From: Psychrobacter sp. PL19
Lineage (GTDB): Bacteria > Pseudomonadota > Gammaproteobacteria > Pseudomonadales > Moraxellaceae
Direction: 5' to 3'
DNA length: 64,000 bases
Assembly: GCF_017875835.1 (NCBI RefSeq)
Contig: NZ_JAGING010000001.1
Coordinates: forward strand, 1,054,001-1,118,000
This document shows positions 34,764-43,763 of this stretch, piece after piece. Each line of letters begins with the position of its first letter. Positions within the stretch are counted from its first letter, which is position 1. Both the position numbers and the translations under genes were made by a program. The notes under the pieces were generated by a model. The model saw nothing but the letters and a program-made list of their open reading frames with translations, searched no databases and was not told where the DNA came from.

Positions 34764-36923
34764 CTACAGCTGACTGTCTTGGTAGCTACGATTAGCGTCA
34801 TATTTGACTGGAATCACAACTAAAAATCTAGTATGACCGTTAATAGTATCCGTAATGATACGACCCTGATGAGTCGCAACAATTTGTGCAACCAAGGACA
34901 AGCCTAGGCCTGAGCCCTTATTTTTTTGCTGCAAACGTACGAATGGACTAAAGATCTCTTCGCGTTTGTCTTCAGGAATACCGTCACCTTCATCAATTAC
35001 CGCCAGTACGGCATATTTCGGCAGCACGGGCGAGGTTTCAGCTTTAGACTTTTTTAGATGCTTGGTAAATAAGTTTTCTCTACGCGGAGCAGTAGCTGCG
35101 TCACTTTTGGCATTACTGTCATTGTCAGAGTTACTATCAGTTTTAGAGTTGCTATCAGTTTTAGATTTACTATCATTTTTAGGAGGGGTCTTGCTACTCT
35201 TATCATCATCATCGAGGCTAATATCCGTAGGTTTTACGGTCGCGTTGATGGGATTAGAGGGTTCTGGGTTAATATGAGCGTTGTGGTTGTTGCGATCGTC
35301 GGTGGGTGCATCTGGCACCACATTCCAAATGACCTTTTTAATTTTTTCTGCCAAATCTGTGGTTAATTTATTATAATTTCTGCTAAGTGAAATATCTATT
35401 GTAGTTTTGGGCGTTTCATTGACTGGTAGTGATGGTTGATCGCTCTTAGTATGTTGTTCAGTAGTCATTTCAGTCGCAGCATTCGCTTCTTTGTGGTCAT
35501 CATTATCATCAACACTGGTTAAAGTTTTGCCGTTTCGATAAATAACAGGTGCGGATAGTGCCGCTACCTCGTCTGAGTTTTCTAAATCGACGGTGCCTAA
35601 ACCTTCAGTATCAGACTGTATATTAACCCGTTGGCCGTTAGCATCGACTTCATAGTGATTGCTCTCATTCATCAGTTCATCGTAATAATGATAGTCTATG
35701 TCATTGTAATCAACGAAACTGCTGGACAGTATTGATTGCAACAGATAATCAGGTACGATACCTGCCTCATCCATAGTTTGTACACCATAGAGCAAGACGG
35801 TCACCGGTGGTACACCATGTAACATGGCATTATTTAATAGATTACGAATTAAATGAGTCAACATTGATGACTGACCTTCAATCGCAATATGCTCACCGAT
35901 TAGAGTCGCCTCAGAATAGTGCTGGCGTTCTTGATTGACCAAATCGTACAAATCTAAGCGCTCAACTTGCTGTATAACATGACCGGCATCTAACCGACTG
36001 ACCAACAGAATACTTTCGACCAAGTCATTGAGTCCTGACAAGTCGCGATTAACGGCTTGGGCTCGCTTATCGAATTTAGCCTTGGTATCCAGAGGCATGG
36101 ATACGGTAAGCATATCCATCATTTCAATTTGCAAACGAATGCGGGTGATGGGTGTGCGCAATTCGTGAGAAGCATGCGCCAATAGCAAGTTATTAGCATT
36201 GATAAGGTGTTCAATTTTTTGTGCTGCTTGGTTGAACCCGCGGGCCAGGGACGCAATTTCATCATTACCGCGTGCATTAACCCGCACGGTAAAGTCGCCG
36301 TCGCCAAGCTGAGTCATTTGCTGGCTCATCTGGTTGAGACGCCAAGTCATGGTGCGAGCAATCCACCACAGCACACCCGCCATAATCATCAGCAATAGCA
36401 AGGTACCGGTAAATAGGTTTAGTGCAGCGGACAGTACCGGGCTTTTGGGAACCATGCGTGATTCATAAAGTAGGGTATAGCCGGTGCTACTATATACTTG
36501 TGATTGCTGAATAGTCGGGGTGTCTGAAAACGAGGGAAAAACACGCGATAATAGAGAAGGGCTTGCTGGTAGCTTTAGCGGTAAATCACTATTGTCTGTT
36601 TGCATGAGCAGATGACCCTCACTGTCATATAAGCCCATTTTTGCTTGCAATGATTCATCAAAGATATCAAAGCTTTTTTTGACTACCGCTAGCATAAAGC
36701 GAGCTTGTAGACGATTGTCCTTACCAATAGCGATGTTTAGCTCGTGTAAAAAAGGGTCTATCTGTCCCAAAATCTGTGTCGCGACTACCTCTGAGCGTAT
36801 ACCCGCATCTTTGTCATGTACCAATTGCGTGAGGAGCACCATCGCTACCGCGAACAAAATAAGTGCCAGCATAACACTGGCAAATAGCTTGGCAAATACG
36901 GAGCGAAAACCCAGCTGCTGCAT
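34764..36923 (-). CDS. Sensor histidine kinase with split ATPase domain
   Basis: A 719-residue membrane kinase. TM1 is at about residues 14-34, a periplasmic sensor of ~130 residues follows, TM2 at ~165-190, then HAMP, then the DHp helix with phospho-acceptor H253 (HASHELRTPITR). The ATPase domain has its N-box (LIRNLLNNAMLHG, ~360) and, about 275 residues later, G1 (DEGDGIPED) and G2 (GSGLGLSLV). In normal kinases that gap is about 35 residues; here about 250 extra residues rich in Asp, Asn, Ser, Thr and Lys lie in between (roughly bases 35025-35785). The key catalytic residues are intact. It is encoded just after the cognate regulator (37029) and shares the strand with an RND adaptor. The signal is unknown. 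Confidence 0.88.
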   Translation of the reverse strand: MQQLGFRSVFAKLFASVMLALILFAVAMVLLTQLVHDKDAGIRSEVVATQILGQIDPFLHELNIAIGKDNRLQARFMLAVVKKSFDIFDESLQAKMGLYDSEGHLLMQTDNSDLPLKLPASPSLLSRVFPSFSDTPTIQQSQVYSSTGYTLLYESRMVPKSPVLSAALNLFTGTLLLLMIMAGVLWWIARTMTWRLNQMSQQMTQLGDGDFTVRVNARGNDEIASLARGFNQAAQKIEHLINANNLLLAHASHELRTPITRIRLQIEMMDMLTVSMPLDTKAKFDKRAQAVNRDLSGLNDLVESILLVSRLDAGHVIQQVERLDLYDLVNQERQHYSEATLIGEHIAIEGQSSMLTHLIRNLLNNAMLHGVPPVTVLLYGVQTMDEAGIVPDYLLQSILSSSFVDYNDIDYHYYDELMNESNHYEVDANGQRVNIQSDTEGLGTVDLENSDEVAALSAPVIYRNGKTLTSVDDNDDHKEANAATEMTTEQHTKSDQPSLPVNETPKTTIDISLSRNYNKLTTDLAEKIKKVIWNVVPDAPTDDRNNHNAHINPEPSNPINATVKPTDISLDDDDKSSKTPPKNDSKSKTDSNSKTDSNSDNDSNAKSDAATAPRRENLFTKHLKKSKAETSPVLPKYAVLAVIDEGDGIPEDKREEIFSPFVRLQQKNKGSGLGLSLVAQIVATHQGRIITDTINGHTRFLVVIPVKYDANRSYQDSQL

Positions 36924-37028
36924 TAAACAATCTCTATTATCATACGCTCAGATCAATTTATACCATTGGCTAGCAATAGTGGCAATGATACTTATTCTAA
37001 CTTTTGTTAATCAGTTGTTCTTGCTTGA

Positions 37029-37751
37029 TTAAACTTGGTCCGTCGCAAATTGATAACCGACCCCGCGCACCGTAATAATGCGTTTTGGTTGACGTGGGTT
37101 GTCCTCAATCAAGGCACGCAGACGTGAAATATGGACATCAATAGCGCGGTCAATATTGTCTGAACTGTCGTCGTTTGGCATCGCTTGCCATAGCTGCTCA
37201 CGGTTCAGCACCTTACCCGAGTGAGTGGCAAAGTAATGCAGTAGCTGGAACTGATGCGTGGTCAAACGCACCGACTGCTCATCAATAGTCACTTCATGGC
37301 TATCAGGAAAGACACTCAAACGGCCAAAAGTTAAACTATCTGATTGGCTATCAGCTTGATTGGGCTGCTCATGACGGCGAATAACTGATCTGATGCGTGC
37401 CAACAATTCACGTGGCTCAAAAGGCTTGGCCATATAATCATCCGCGCCCATCTCTAGGCCCAGTACGCGATCCGTAGTATCCCCTTTGGCGGTAAGCATG
37501 ATGATAGGGACTTTATTGGTCATGTTGTTTTTATTGCCACGAATTTTTTGGCAAACCTGCATGCCATCCATATCAGGTAGCATTAAGTCCAGTACTACTA
37601 GATCAATATTGCGCTCTTTAGTCTCTAAAATATCAAGACCTTCTTGTCCGAGTCCGGCATGATGCACATCGTAGTAATTCATGGACAGATAATCACTGAT
37701 TAGTTCTGCTAGATCTGGATCATCTTCAATTAGTAGAATTTGCTTGCTCAT
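37029..37751 (-). CDS. OmpR/PhoB-family response regulator
   Basis: A 240-residue protein: receiver domain with acidic pocket ED-D at residues 9-11 and phospho-acceptor D55 (LVVLDLMLPDMDG), Lys in the conserved AKPFEPREL, then a winged-helix DNA-binding domain (LTTHQFQLLHYFATHSGKVLNREQL, SDNIDRAIDVHISRLRALIE, ITVRGVGYQF). It controls transcription on phosphorylation by the kinase encoded 105 bp downstream. The targets are unknown; the upstream adaptor gene is a candidate. Confidence 0.92.
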   Translation of the reverse strand: MSKQILLIEDDPDLAELISDYLSMNYYDVHHAGLGQEGLDILETKERNIDLVVLDLMLPDMDGMQVCQKIRGNKNNMTNKVPIIMLTAKGDTTDRVLGLEMGADDYMAKPFEPRELLARIRSVIRRHEQPNQADSQSDSLTFGRLSVFPDSHEVTIDEQSVRLTTHQFQLLHYFATHSGKVLNREQLWQAMPNDDSSDNIDRAIDVHISRLRALIEDNPRQPKRIITVRGVGYQFATDQV

Positions 37752-38085
37752 GATTCGTCCTCAAGTGGTCGTTATAGTGGATTAAAGGGTTAGCTATACC
37801 TCAAAACAGAACTGCTCTTGCTAAAGTAAAACCAATTATTATATAAAAGTGGCTATTTGTAAAATATTAAACAAAGAGCTGAGCGTTGTAAGCATTATAG
37901 TTATAGGCGCTTGTTATTCTTTATGTCGTGAGCAACAGCTGGGGTTCAATGATTAGCAAGGCAGTAACTCACTGTATAGCCTAATAATAGAGCTATATTG
38001 CCTAAATAAGACCTTATTAAACAAGACCTGCTTTGTTAATGTTTCTACATAATGTAACTGTAACTACAATCTACAACGAAACTTA
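37752..38085. other. Intergenic region between adaptor and response regulator
   Basis: About 330 bp. It is wide enough to hold a separate promoter for the regulator-kinase pair; no specific site could be identified. Confidence 0.4.
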
Positions 38086-39408
38086 TTAAGAAACGACGAC
38101 TTTTTTGCCAGCAGACTCTATCGGCAAGTCAGCCAAACAAATCAGACTGTCATTGCTGATGCCTGCGATCAAATACTGCCCTGTACTGGGATTATAATTG
38201 ATCACTTCAATAGGTTGGCGCGCTAGGCGTTGGTCCTGTTTAATAATCCATACATTAGCGGCTAATGGTGTCAGAGGCTGATACGGCGGTTTTTGTAACG
38301 TGGTCAAGTCGACATCGTGAAGCGCATGTTCAGGAACAACAGCACCTACCTCTATCTGACCATAATTGACTCGGCCTGTGACAAACATATCTGGTTTGAG
38401 AGTATTGCGGCTAGCCTCATTTTCCACCACGTGTACATAGACTAACAGCCGATCACTAGCCACCAAATCACTGACTTGACCCGTAAATGTCTCTGACAAA
38501 CCTTGGGCAGTGAAGTTCACTGTTTGGCCAACTGATAGCTGCGGTTTAGCTTGGAGGGGCAAGGTAGCAATAAAATGTAGGTCGGTGTCATCGCTAAGGG
38601 TTAACAAGGGCTCACGAGGGTCAAATTTCTGTCCAGCTTGAGCATATAAGGTATCCACCCGCCCTGAAAAACTGGCACGTATAATTATGAGTTGAGATAA
38701 ATTTTCGGAATTTGCCGCATCGTCTGTAATATTATCAGCTGCAGTGATACGGGGGCTAATATTAGATTTAGACTGAGTAGATTGAGGGTTAACGGATTCA
38801 GAAGTACGGTTGCGGTCTGTTGTTAGTTCAGCAGCTTGGTTGGCGTTAGTGTTGTTTTTATCGTTTGGTGCAGTATTGGGTAACTGCTTCGATGGTTCTG
38901 ATGATGAGTGGTCTTTGCTTATGACACTATTTATAGTATTTTGGTTTGCTGCTTGGTTATCAGTAGCTGCAGTGTTGTTTGATTTTTTGGTAGTGGCGTT
39001 TACGGAATCGGATTTTTTGAGGATTGTTTCATTGGTATCTGTTAGCTGCTTGCTGGTGTCAATTTGGCGCCGTACCATTAATAATGGCGCGCCTTTTTCT
39101 ACCAATTGGCCTTTTTTGACCAATACTTGTTCTACCTTGAGTGCGCGTGCCGCCATAAGTTGTGTCTGTTTGACAGGCTCAATATTGCCCTGTAGTCCAA
39201 GGCTTGGCTGATAACGTGAGGGCTTTATATTTAAAATATGCTCAGGTGTCATGGTCACGCTATCAGCACTAATAACAAAGGGTGTGTCTATGGCCTCATT
39301 CTTAGGAATAGTATGACGTTCATCAGCAGGTGCCGGTGGCTGGCAGGCAACAAGCAGCAAAATACTTAATAAATAAGCACTATTTTTGCAAGACATAAAG
39401 AACTTCAT
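38086..39408 (-). CDS. RND-type efflux periplasmic adaptor lipoprotein lacking the helical hairpin
   Basis: About 440 residues from the ATG at 39408, which gives a lipoprotein signal ending LLLVAC (Cys22). The lipoyl half GNIEPVKQTQLMAARALKVEQVLVKKGQLVEKGAPLLMV is followed not by a helical hairpin but by about 120 residues rich in Asn, Thr, Ser and Asp. The second lipoyl half resumes (IIIRASFSGRVDTLYAQAGQKFDPREPLLTL), then the beta-barrel (LSVGQTVNFTAQGLSETFTGQVSDLV) and membrane-proximal domain. Adaptors normally dock a pump through the hairpin, so its loss is odd. No RND pump or TolC-like gene is nearby. The frame extends upstream to 39528. It is on the same strand as the two-component system below it. 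Confidence 0.8.
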   Translation of the reverse strand: MKFFMSCKNSAYLLSILLLVACQPPAPADERHTIPKNEAIDTPFVISADSVTMTPEHILNIKPSRYQPSLGLQGNIEPVKQTQLMAARALKVEQVLVKKGQLVEKGAPLLMVRRQIDTSKQLTDTNETILKKSDSVNATTKKSNNTAATDNQAANQNTINSVISKDHSSSEPSKQLPNTAPNDKNNTNANQAAELTTDRNRTSESVNPQSTQSKSNISPRITAADNITDDAANSENLSQLIIIRASFSGRVDTLYAQAGQKFDPREPLLTLSDDTDLHFIATLPLQAKPQLSVGQTVNFTAQGLSETFTGQVSDLVASDRLLVYVHVVENEASRNTLKPDMFVTGRVNYGQIEVGAVVPEHALHDVDLTTLQKPPYQPLTPLAANVWIIKQDQRLARQPIEVINYNPSTGQYLIAGISNDSLICLADLPIESAGKKVVVS

Positions 39409-40033
39409 ACCAATCACCATCGTAGACGTCTTTTTATTATATAGTGAAATAAGACCAGGTGGAACTACAACGCAATAGCTAACTATTAAAGCGCCACTAT
39501 AGATAGTGAGAGTAGGTAGTAGCAACACTGTGAAAACACCAGCAACAGGGTCAGCAAGATATTTTCAATGATGGTTTAACCTGGTCTTGAACACGATAAT
39601 TCTAGCCTTCAGCCCGTTAAATAGCTGGGGAAATATAGTGAGTTGGGCTAAAACCATCGTTACAAAATAGCCTGATGTATTTATATCCTAAATTCAGCAT
39701 ATTTTTACCAAGTAATATTACTATAAAGCCTCACTGCTATTAGGCTGCAATGTCATGTTGACTGCTGAGTTTACTAAGATAATTAATGATAAATTGCGTA
39801 TAGTAGCCTATGATAACTTGATGTTTAATAAAATTTTACTATCATGGAGAGCGGCAATAGGTAATGACAGTTAGCGCCACCGCTCATACGGCAAAGCCAG
39901 TAGCTACCAAAATCTTAATAAGGGCTATTTTACAGCTCAAAATAATAATCAACAGTAAGCATCAAAAATAGTGACAATAATAAATAATTGTTCATAAGAT
40001 AACTATAATGGAAAATAACAATGGAAAATAATA
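39409..40033. other. Divergent intergenic region adaptor / pilG
   Basis: About 625 bp, AT-rich, no gene. It ends in a triple 13 bp repeat overlapping the pilG start. An isolated AGACGTCT palindrome at 39424-39431 was noted but has no second copy. Confidence 0.45.
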
Positions 40034-40046
40034 ATGGAAAATAATT
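40008..40046 (+). repeat. Three tandem 13 bp repeats across the pilG start
   Basis: ATGGAAAATAAxx is repeated at 40008, 40021 and 40034. Each copy contains an ATG in a different frame; only the third opens pilG, the first two reach a stop after seven codons (MENNNGK). Confidence 0.9.
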
Positions 40047-40420
40047 TTGCGGGCCTAAAAGTCATGATTATTGATGACTCAAAAACCATTCGTCGTACAG
40101 CAGAGACTTTATTACAAAAAGCTGGCTGTGAAGTGGTTACTGCCATTGATGGCTTTGATGCGTTAGCTAAGATTGTCGATCATAACCCCGATATCATCTT
40201 TGTCGATATTATGATGCCACGTTTAGATGGCTATCAGACTTGTTCACTGATCAAAAATAACCCTGATTATGCGAATAAGCCAGTAATTATGCTGTCCTCA
40301 AAAGACGGCTTATTTGATAAAGCGCGTGGGCGTATTGTCGGTTCTGATGAATATTTGACCAAGCCATTCAGCAAAGACGAGCTGTTTGAAGCCATTAGTC
40401 ATTATCGCCAACAGATATAA
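40034..40420 (+). CDS. pilG: Twitching motility response regulator PilG
   Basis: A 128-residue receiver domain alone: acidic pocket D14-D15, phospho-acceptor D58 (IIFVDIMMPRLDGYQT) and the conserved Lys in LTKPFSKDELFE. It is phosphorylated by ChpA and, in Pseudomonas and Acinetobacter, promotes pilus extension and cAMP signalling. It is the first gene of a typical Moraxellaceae pilGHIJ-chpA cluster. The true start is the third of three in-line ATGs, because the other two are frame-terminated within seven codons. Confidence 0.93.
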   Translation: MENNFAGLKVMIIDDSKTIRRTAETLLQKAGCEVVTAIDGFDALAKIVDHNPDIIFVDIMMPRLDGYQTCSLIKNNPDYANKPVIMLSSKDGLFDKARGRIVGSDEYLTKPFSKDELFEAISHYRQQI

Positions 40421-40557
40421 AGACGACACTTAGGCTGGGCGTAGCAAATTAGCCGCACAAATTTATAAAATATATTGGTTATGGTTCTAAATGAGCTCAT
40501 TAGCCGGCTTGAATTATATATCTTGACGGATATTATCCGTAAATAAGGGGAACACTC

Positions 40558-40920
40558 ATGACTACTATTTTAGTCATTGACGACTCGCCATCTGAAATGG
40601 CAAAATTTCATGACATACTCGCTAAGAATAATTATCAAGTGTTAGAGGCGAGCAATGGTGAACAAGGGTGTCAGATGGCAGCTGAGCATTTACCAGATGT
40701 GATATTGATGGATGTGGTCATGCCTGAAATGAATGGCTTTCAGGCTACTCGTAAAATAACTCGAGATCAAGCGACTGCTCATATTCCTGTGGTCATGATC
40801 AGCACCAAAAATCAGGAAACTGATCGGGTTTGGGGTAAGCGTCAAGGTGCTAAAGAATATGTGACCAAGCCGGTCGACGAGTTGGCTCTGATTAACGTTA
40901 TTCGCAAAGTTATGGAGTAA
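40558..40920 (+). CDS. pilH: Twitching motility response regulator PilH
   Basis: A 120-residue single receiver domain: acidic pocket near D8-D9, phospho-acceptor D52 (VILMDVVMPEMNG) and the late Lys in VTKPVDELAL. It pairs with PilG as the second output of the Pil-Chp phosphorelay, usually acting on retraction or as phosphate sink. AGGGGAA precedes the ATG. It lies 138 bp after pilG and 3 bp before pilI. Confidence 0.93.
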   Translation: MTTILVIDDSPSEMAKFHDILAKNNYQVLEASNGEQGCQMAAEHLPDVILMDVVMPEMNGFQATRKITRDQATAHIPVVMISTKNQETDRVWGKRQGAKEYVTKPVDELALINVIRKVME

Positions 40921-40923
40921 CTG

Positions 40924-41454
40924 GTGGCTTCCAGAGGATTCATTGAGCTTCTGCGTTTGGCTGACATGGCACGCGCGCGTAAAACTGGTCATCAAGGAGG
41001 GCAGAAATCCGATTGGCAAGGTGTGGTTTTTGAGGTTGGTGGACAGCGATTAGTGGCACCTATGGGTGAAATATCAGAGATACTGATGATGCCTGAGTAT
41101 ACTACCTTGCCGTTGGTGCAGCCTTGGATGCTGGGTATCGCTAATATTCGTGGACGTTTATTGCCATTGACCGATCTGTCTCAGTTTTTGCAGGTTGCTA
41201 GTCATATGCCGCAAATGAGTCAGCGTAAAGTCATTGTCATCGATAATGATAGCGTGTTTTCAGGAATACTCGTCGATCAAGTGTTGGGTATTGAACCGTT
41301 TAATCGCGGTCAGTATCGAGCAGAAGCTATCGACAGTCAGTCACCATTTGCTCCTTATAGTCATGGTAAGTTTTTTAAAAACCAACAAGACTGGTTCATC
41401 TTTATGCCCAGTCTACTGGTGCGAGATCCTCGCTATATTGATGCTGCGATATAA
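40924..41454 (+). CDS. pilI: CheW-like coupling protein PilI
   Basis: A 176-residue CheW domain with the family blocks GGQRLVAPMGEISEIL, PWMLGIANIRGRLLPLTDLSQFL and GILVDQVLGIEPF. It links the PilJ receptor to the ChpA kinase. It starts with GTG at 40924, three bases after the pilH stop, with a GGAG ribosome site inside the pilH end; translational coupling is likely. Confidence 0.92.
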   Translation: MASRGFIELLRLADMARARKTGHQGGQKSDWQGVVFEVGGQRLVAPMGEISEILMMPEYTTLPLVQPWMLGIANIRGRLLPLTDLSQFLQVASHMPQMSQRKVIVIDNDSVFSGILVDQVLGIEPFNRGQYRAEAIDSQSPFAPYSHGKFFKNQQDWFIFMPSLLVRDPRYIDAAI

Positions 41455-41611
41455 CCACCTATAATAAAAAATTGTTGATTATAACGACCCTATAATAATA
41501 ATTGATAGTACTGCATATAAGCGCTACTGACAGCTGTTATTGGCATAATAGTAATGGTTAAATTCGTTTAGAACGCTACTGAGACGACTGTTTAGAAAGG
41601 GAATAAGCACG

Positions 41612-43693
41612 ATGAGGGAAGTTACGAAAAGTCTTATAGCTGGTACGAAAAATAAAACACCAGATACTAAAGGCCCTAATGATATATGGAAGGTTTTATT
41701 AGGGTTTTTTGCCTTGGTGAGCGTGGCCTGTTTGATTTGGCTAATCCATTCATTGTCAACGGTAAGTAACTACTTGAGTGATGTAAACCAGCTAGAAGTT
41801 AGCGCCGCTAATATCGTACAAAACGTTAGCGATGCGACTTTCTCACAGGATGTCAAAGTGAGTGCTAGTGCTTATAATGCTTTACAGACAAACGTTGAAC
41901 GCTACCAAGTAGCGCTCACATCCGCACAGCAAAATGCTACCGACAACCAAGCAGTTTTTGGCGCGTTTGAGACCCAGTGGCAGGCAAATAAAGAAAAAGT
42001 AGACTACGTCTTAAGCCATCGTAACGATATTAATGCCCTACAAGACCTAAAAGACAATGTTGCCAGTGCTGTTAAACAGCTACAAGAGGGTTATCGGCAA
42101 GCGACAGAACAAGCCGTCGCTGCCAATCTGCCTGCCGCTGCAGTCAGCGACATGCAAACCCAAGCGCTACGTGCAGAACGACTATATAGCGAAATAGATA
42201 ACATAACGCGGGGCATTGATGGTACGCCCGCTGGCTTTAAACAACAAGCTGATGAGTTTGCACAAACTTTGAGCATACAGCAGCAAAACTATGGTGAGGT
42301 ATTACCAGCGTTAGAGAGCATTGCCCAAACCTTCTCTCAATCAGTTGCTCCTATAGCAGACGAGCTCGTCACTTTAAATAGCCCTGTTATTCAGTCGCGT
42401 GAAAATGCCCGTGCCTTGGGGGAGATGGCAATCAATACCCAGAGACAACTGGCGGATGTTGATCGGGATATTTTATCGCGCAGTGGCATTATTTGGCCTG
42501 CTTTAATATTTTTATTAAGCTTGATTGGAGTGTTATATACCTTATACCAATTATTAAAAAATCGTGGTGATACTGAGCGTTTATTTATCGAAAAAGAAAC
42601 CCTGCGTCGCCGGCAAGAAGCCGCTGCAGAGTCTGAACGCGCTCGCCAAATCCAAGAAGAAAATGAGCGCAACCAGATCGCAATTTTGCGCTTACTTGAT
42701 GAATTAGGCGATCTGGCGGAAGGTGATTTGACAGTCAATGCTACGGTATCAGAAGACTTTACTGGTGCCATTGCTGACTCAGTGAACTTTGCGATTGACC
42801 AACTGCGTCAGCTAGTATTGGTCATTAATAGTACCGCTAACCGCGTGTCACAGTCCTCAGAGCAAACCCAGATGAGTGCTATTGAGCTTGCTGAAGCCTC
42901 TGAACACCAAGCGCAAGAAATCGCTGGAGTATCAGCGGCGATTCATGAGATGACGATATCTATTGATCAAGTTTCAAATAACGCTGCGGAGTCTGCTATG
43001 GTGGCTCAGCGCTCAGTTGCTATCTTTCATAATGGGGCGGAGGTCGTACAGCGCTCAATTGAAGGCATGAATGTCATTCGTGATCAGATTCAAGAAACCT
43101 CAAAGCGTATCAAACGTCTGGGTGAATCCTCTCAGGAAATTGGCGACATCGTTGGCTTGATTAGTGATATCGCGGATCAGACTAATATCTTGGCCTTGAA
43201 CGCGGCTATTCAAGCATCGATGGCAGGCGAGGCGGGTCGAGGATTTGCGGTGGTTGCTGATGAGGTTCAACGTCTCGCCGAGCGTTCAGCTAATGCGACC
43301 AAGCAGATTGAAACTCTGGTGAAGACCATTCAGGCGGATACCAATGAGGCGGTCATGTCGATGGAATCAACGACTTCCGAAGTGGTACGCGGTGCGCGTT
43401 TAGCACAAGACGCCGGTGAAGCATTAGAAGAAGTACAGAAGGTGTCTAACACCTTGGCCGACTTGATTCAAAATATCTCAAACGCCGCGCAGCAACAGGC
43501 TAATTCCGCTGGGCACATCTCTCATACTATGACTATTATTCAAGATATCACCTCGCAAACGTCGTCTGGTACGCTAGCAACTGCACGCTCTATCGGTGAG
43601 TTGAGCGAAATGGCGGCGGCACTGCAAGAATCGGTCACTGGTTTTAAAGTAACTAATGGCGATCATTTAGATAATAGTCGTATAAGCTTCTAA
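41612..43693 (+). CDS. pilJ: Methyl-accepting chemotaxis-type receptor PilJ
   Basis: A 693-residue receptor with TM1 at about residues 27-47, a mostly helical periplasmic sensor, TM2 at about 290-312, then HAMP and a long cytoplasmic coiled coil. The hairpin tip that binds ChpA/PilI is at roughly 510-560 (GDIVGLISDIADQTNILALNAAIQ..., ADEVQRLAERSANATKQIE), with the tip Glu-Ala-Gly-Arg-Gly core intact. It senses surface contact or the pilin state in Pseudomonas. AAGGGAA precedes the ATG. It is the fourth gene of the cluster. Confidence 0.93.
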   Translation: MREVTKSLIAGTKNKTPDTKGPNDIWKVLLGFFALVSVACLIWLIHSLSTVSNYLSDVNQLEVSAANIVQNVSDATFSQDVKVSASAYNALQTNVERYQVALTSAQQNATDNQAVFGAFETQWQANKEKVDYVLSHRNDINALQDLKDNVASAVKQLQEGYRQATEQAVAANLPAAAVSDMQTQALRAERLYSEIDNITRGIDGTPAGFKQQADEFAQTLSIQQQNYGEVLPALESIAQTFSQSVAPIADELVTLNSPVIQSRENARALGEMAINTQRQLADVDRDILSRSGIIWPALIFLLSLIGVLYTLYQLLKNRGDTERLFIEKETLRRRQEAAAESERARQIQEENERNQIAILRLLDELGDLAEGDLTVNATVSEDFTGAIADSVNFAIDQLRQLVLVINSTANRVSQSSEQTQMSAIELAEASEHQAQEIAGVSAAIHEMTISIDQVSNNAAESAMVAQRSVAIFHNGAEVVQRSIEGMNVIRDQIQETSKRIKRLGESSQEIGDIVGLISDIADQTNILALNAAIQASMAGEAGRGFAVVADEVQRLAERSANATKQIETLVKTIQADTNEAVMSMESTTSEVVRGARLAQDAGEALEEVQKVSNTLADLIQNISNAAQQQANSAGHISHTMTIIQDITSQTSSGTLATARSIGELSEMAAALQESVTGFKVTNGDHLDNSRISF

Positions 43694-43763
43694 GTAAGAC
43701 GTCATATATTAAAAGTTGATGCTTACAATGCGCAGCAGTGGCTAAACACGTTAGGATGAACCT

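Noticed and set aside
39424..39431. AGACGTCT palindrome resembling a MetJ half-operator
   Set aside because: A single copy only; MetJ sites need tandem copies, MetJ is not expected in this group, and the metNIQ genes are far away.
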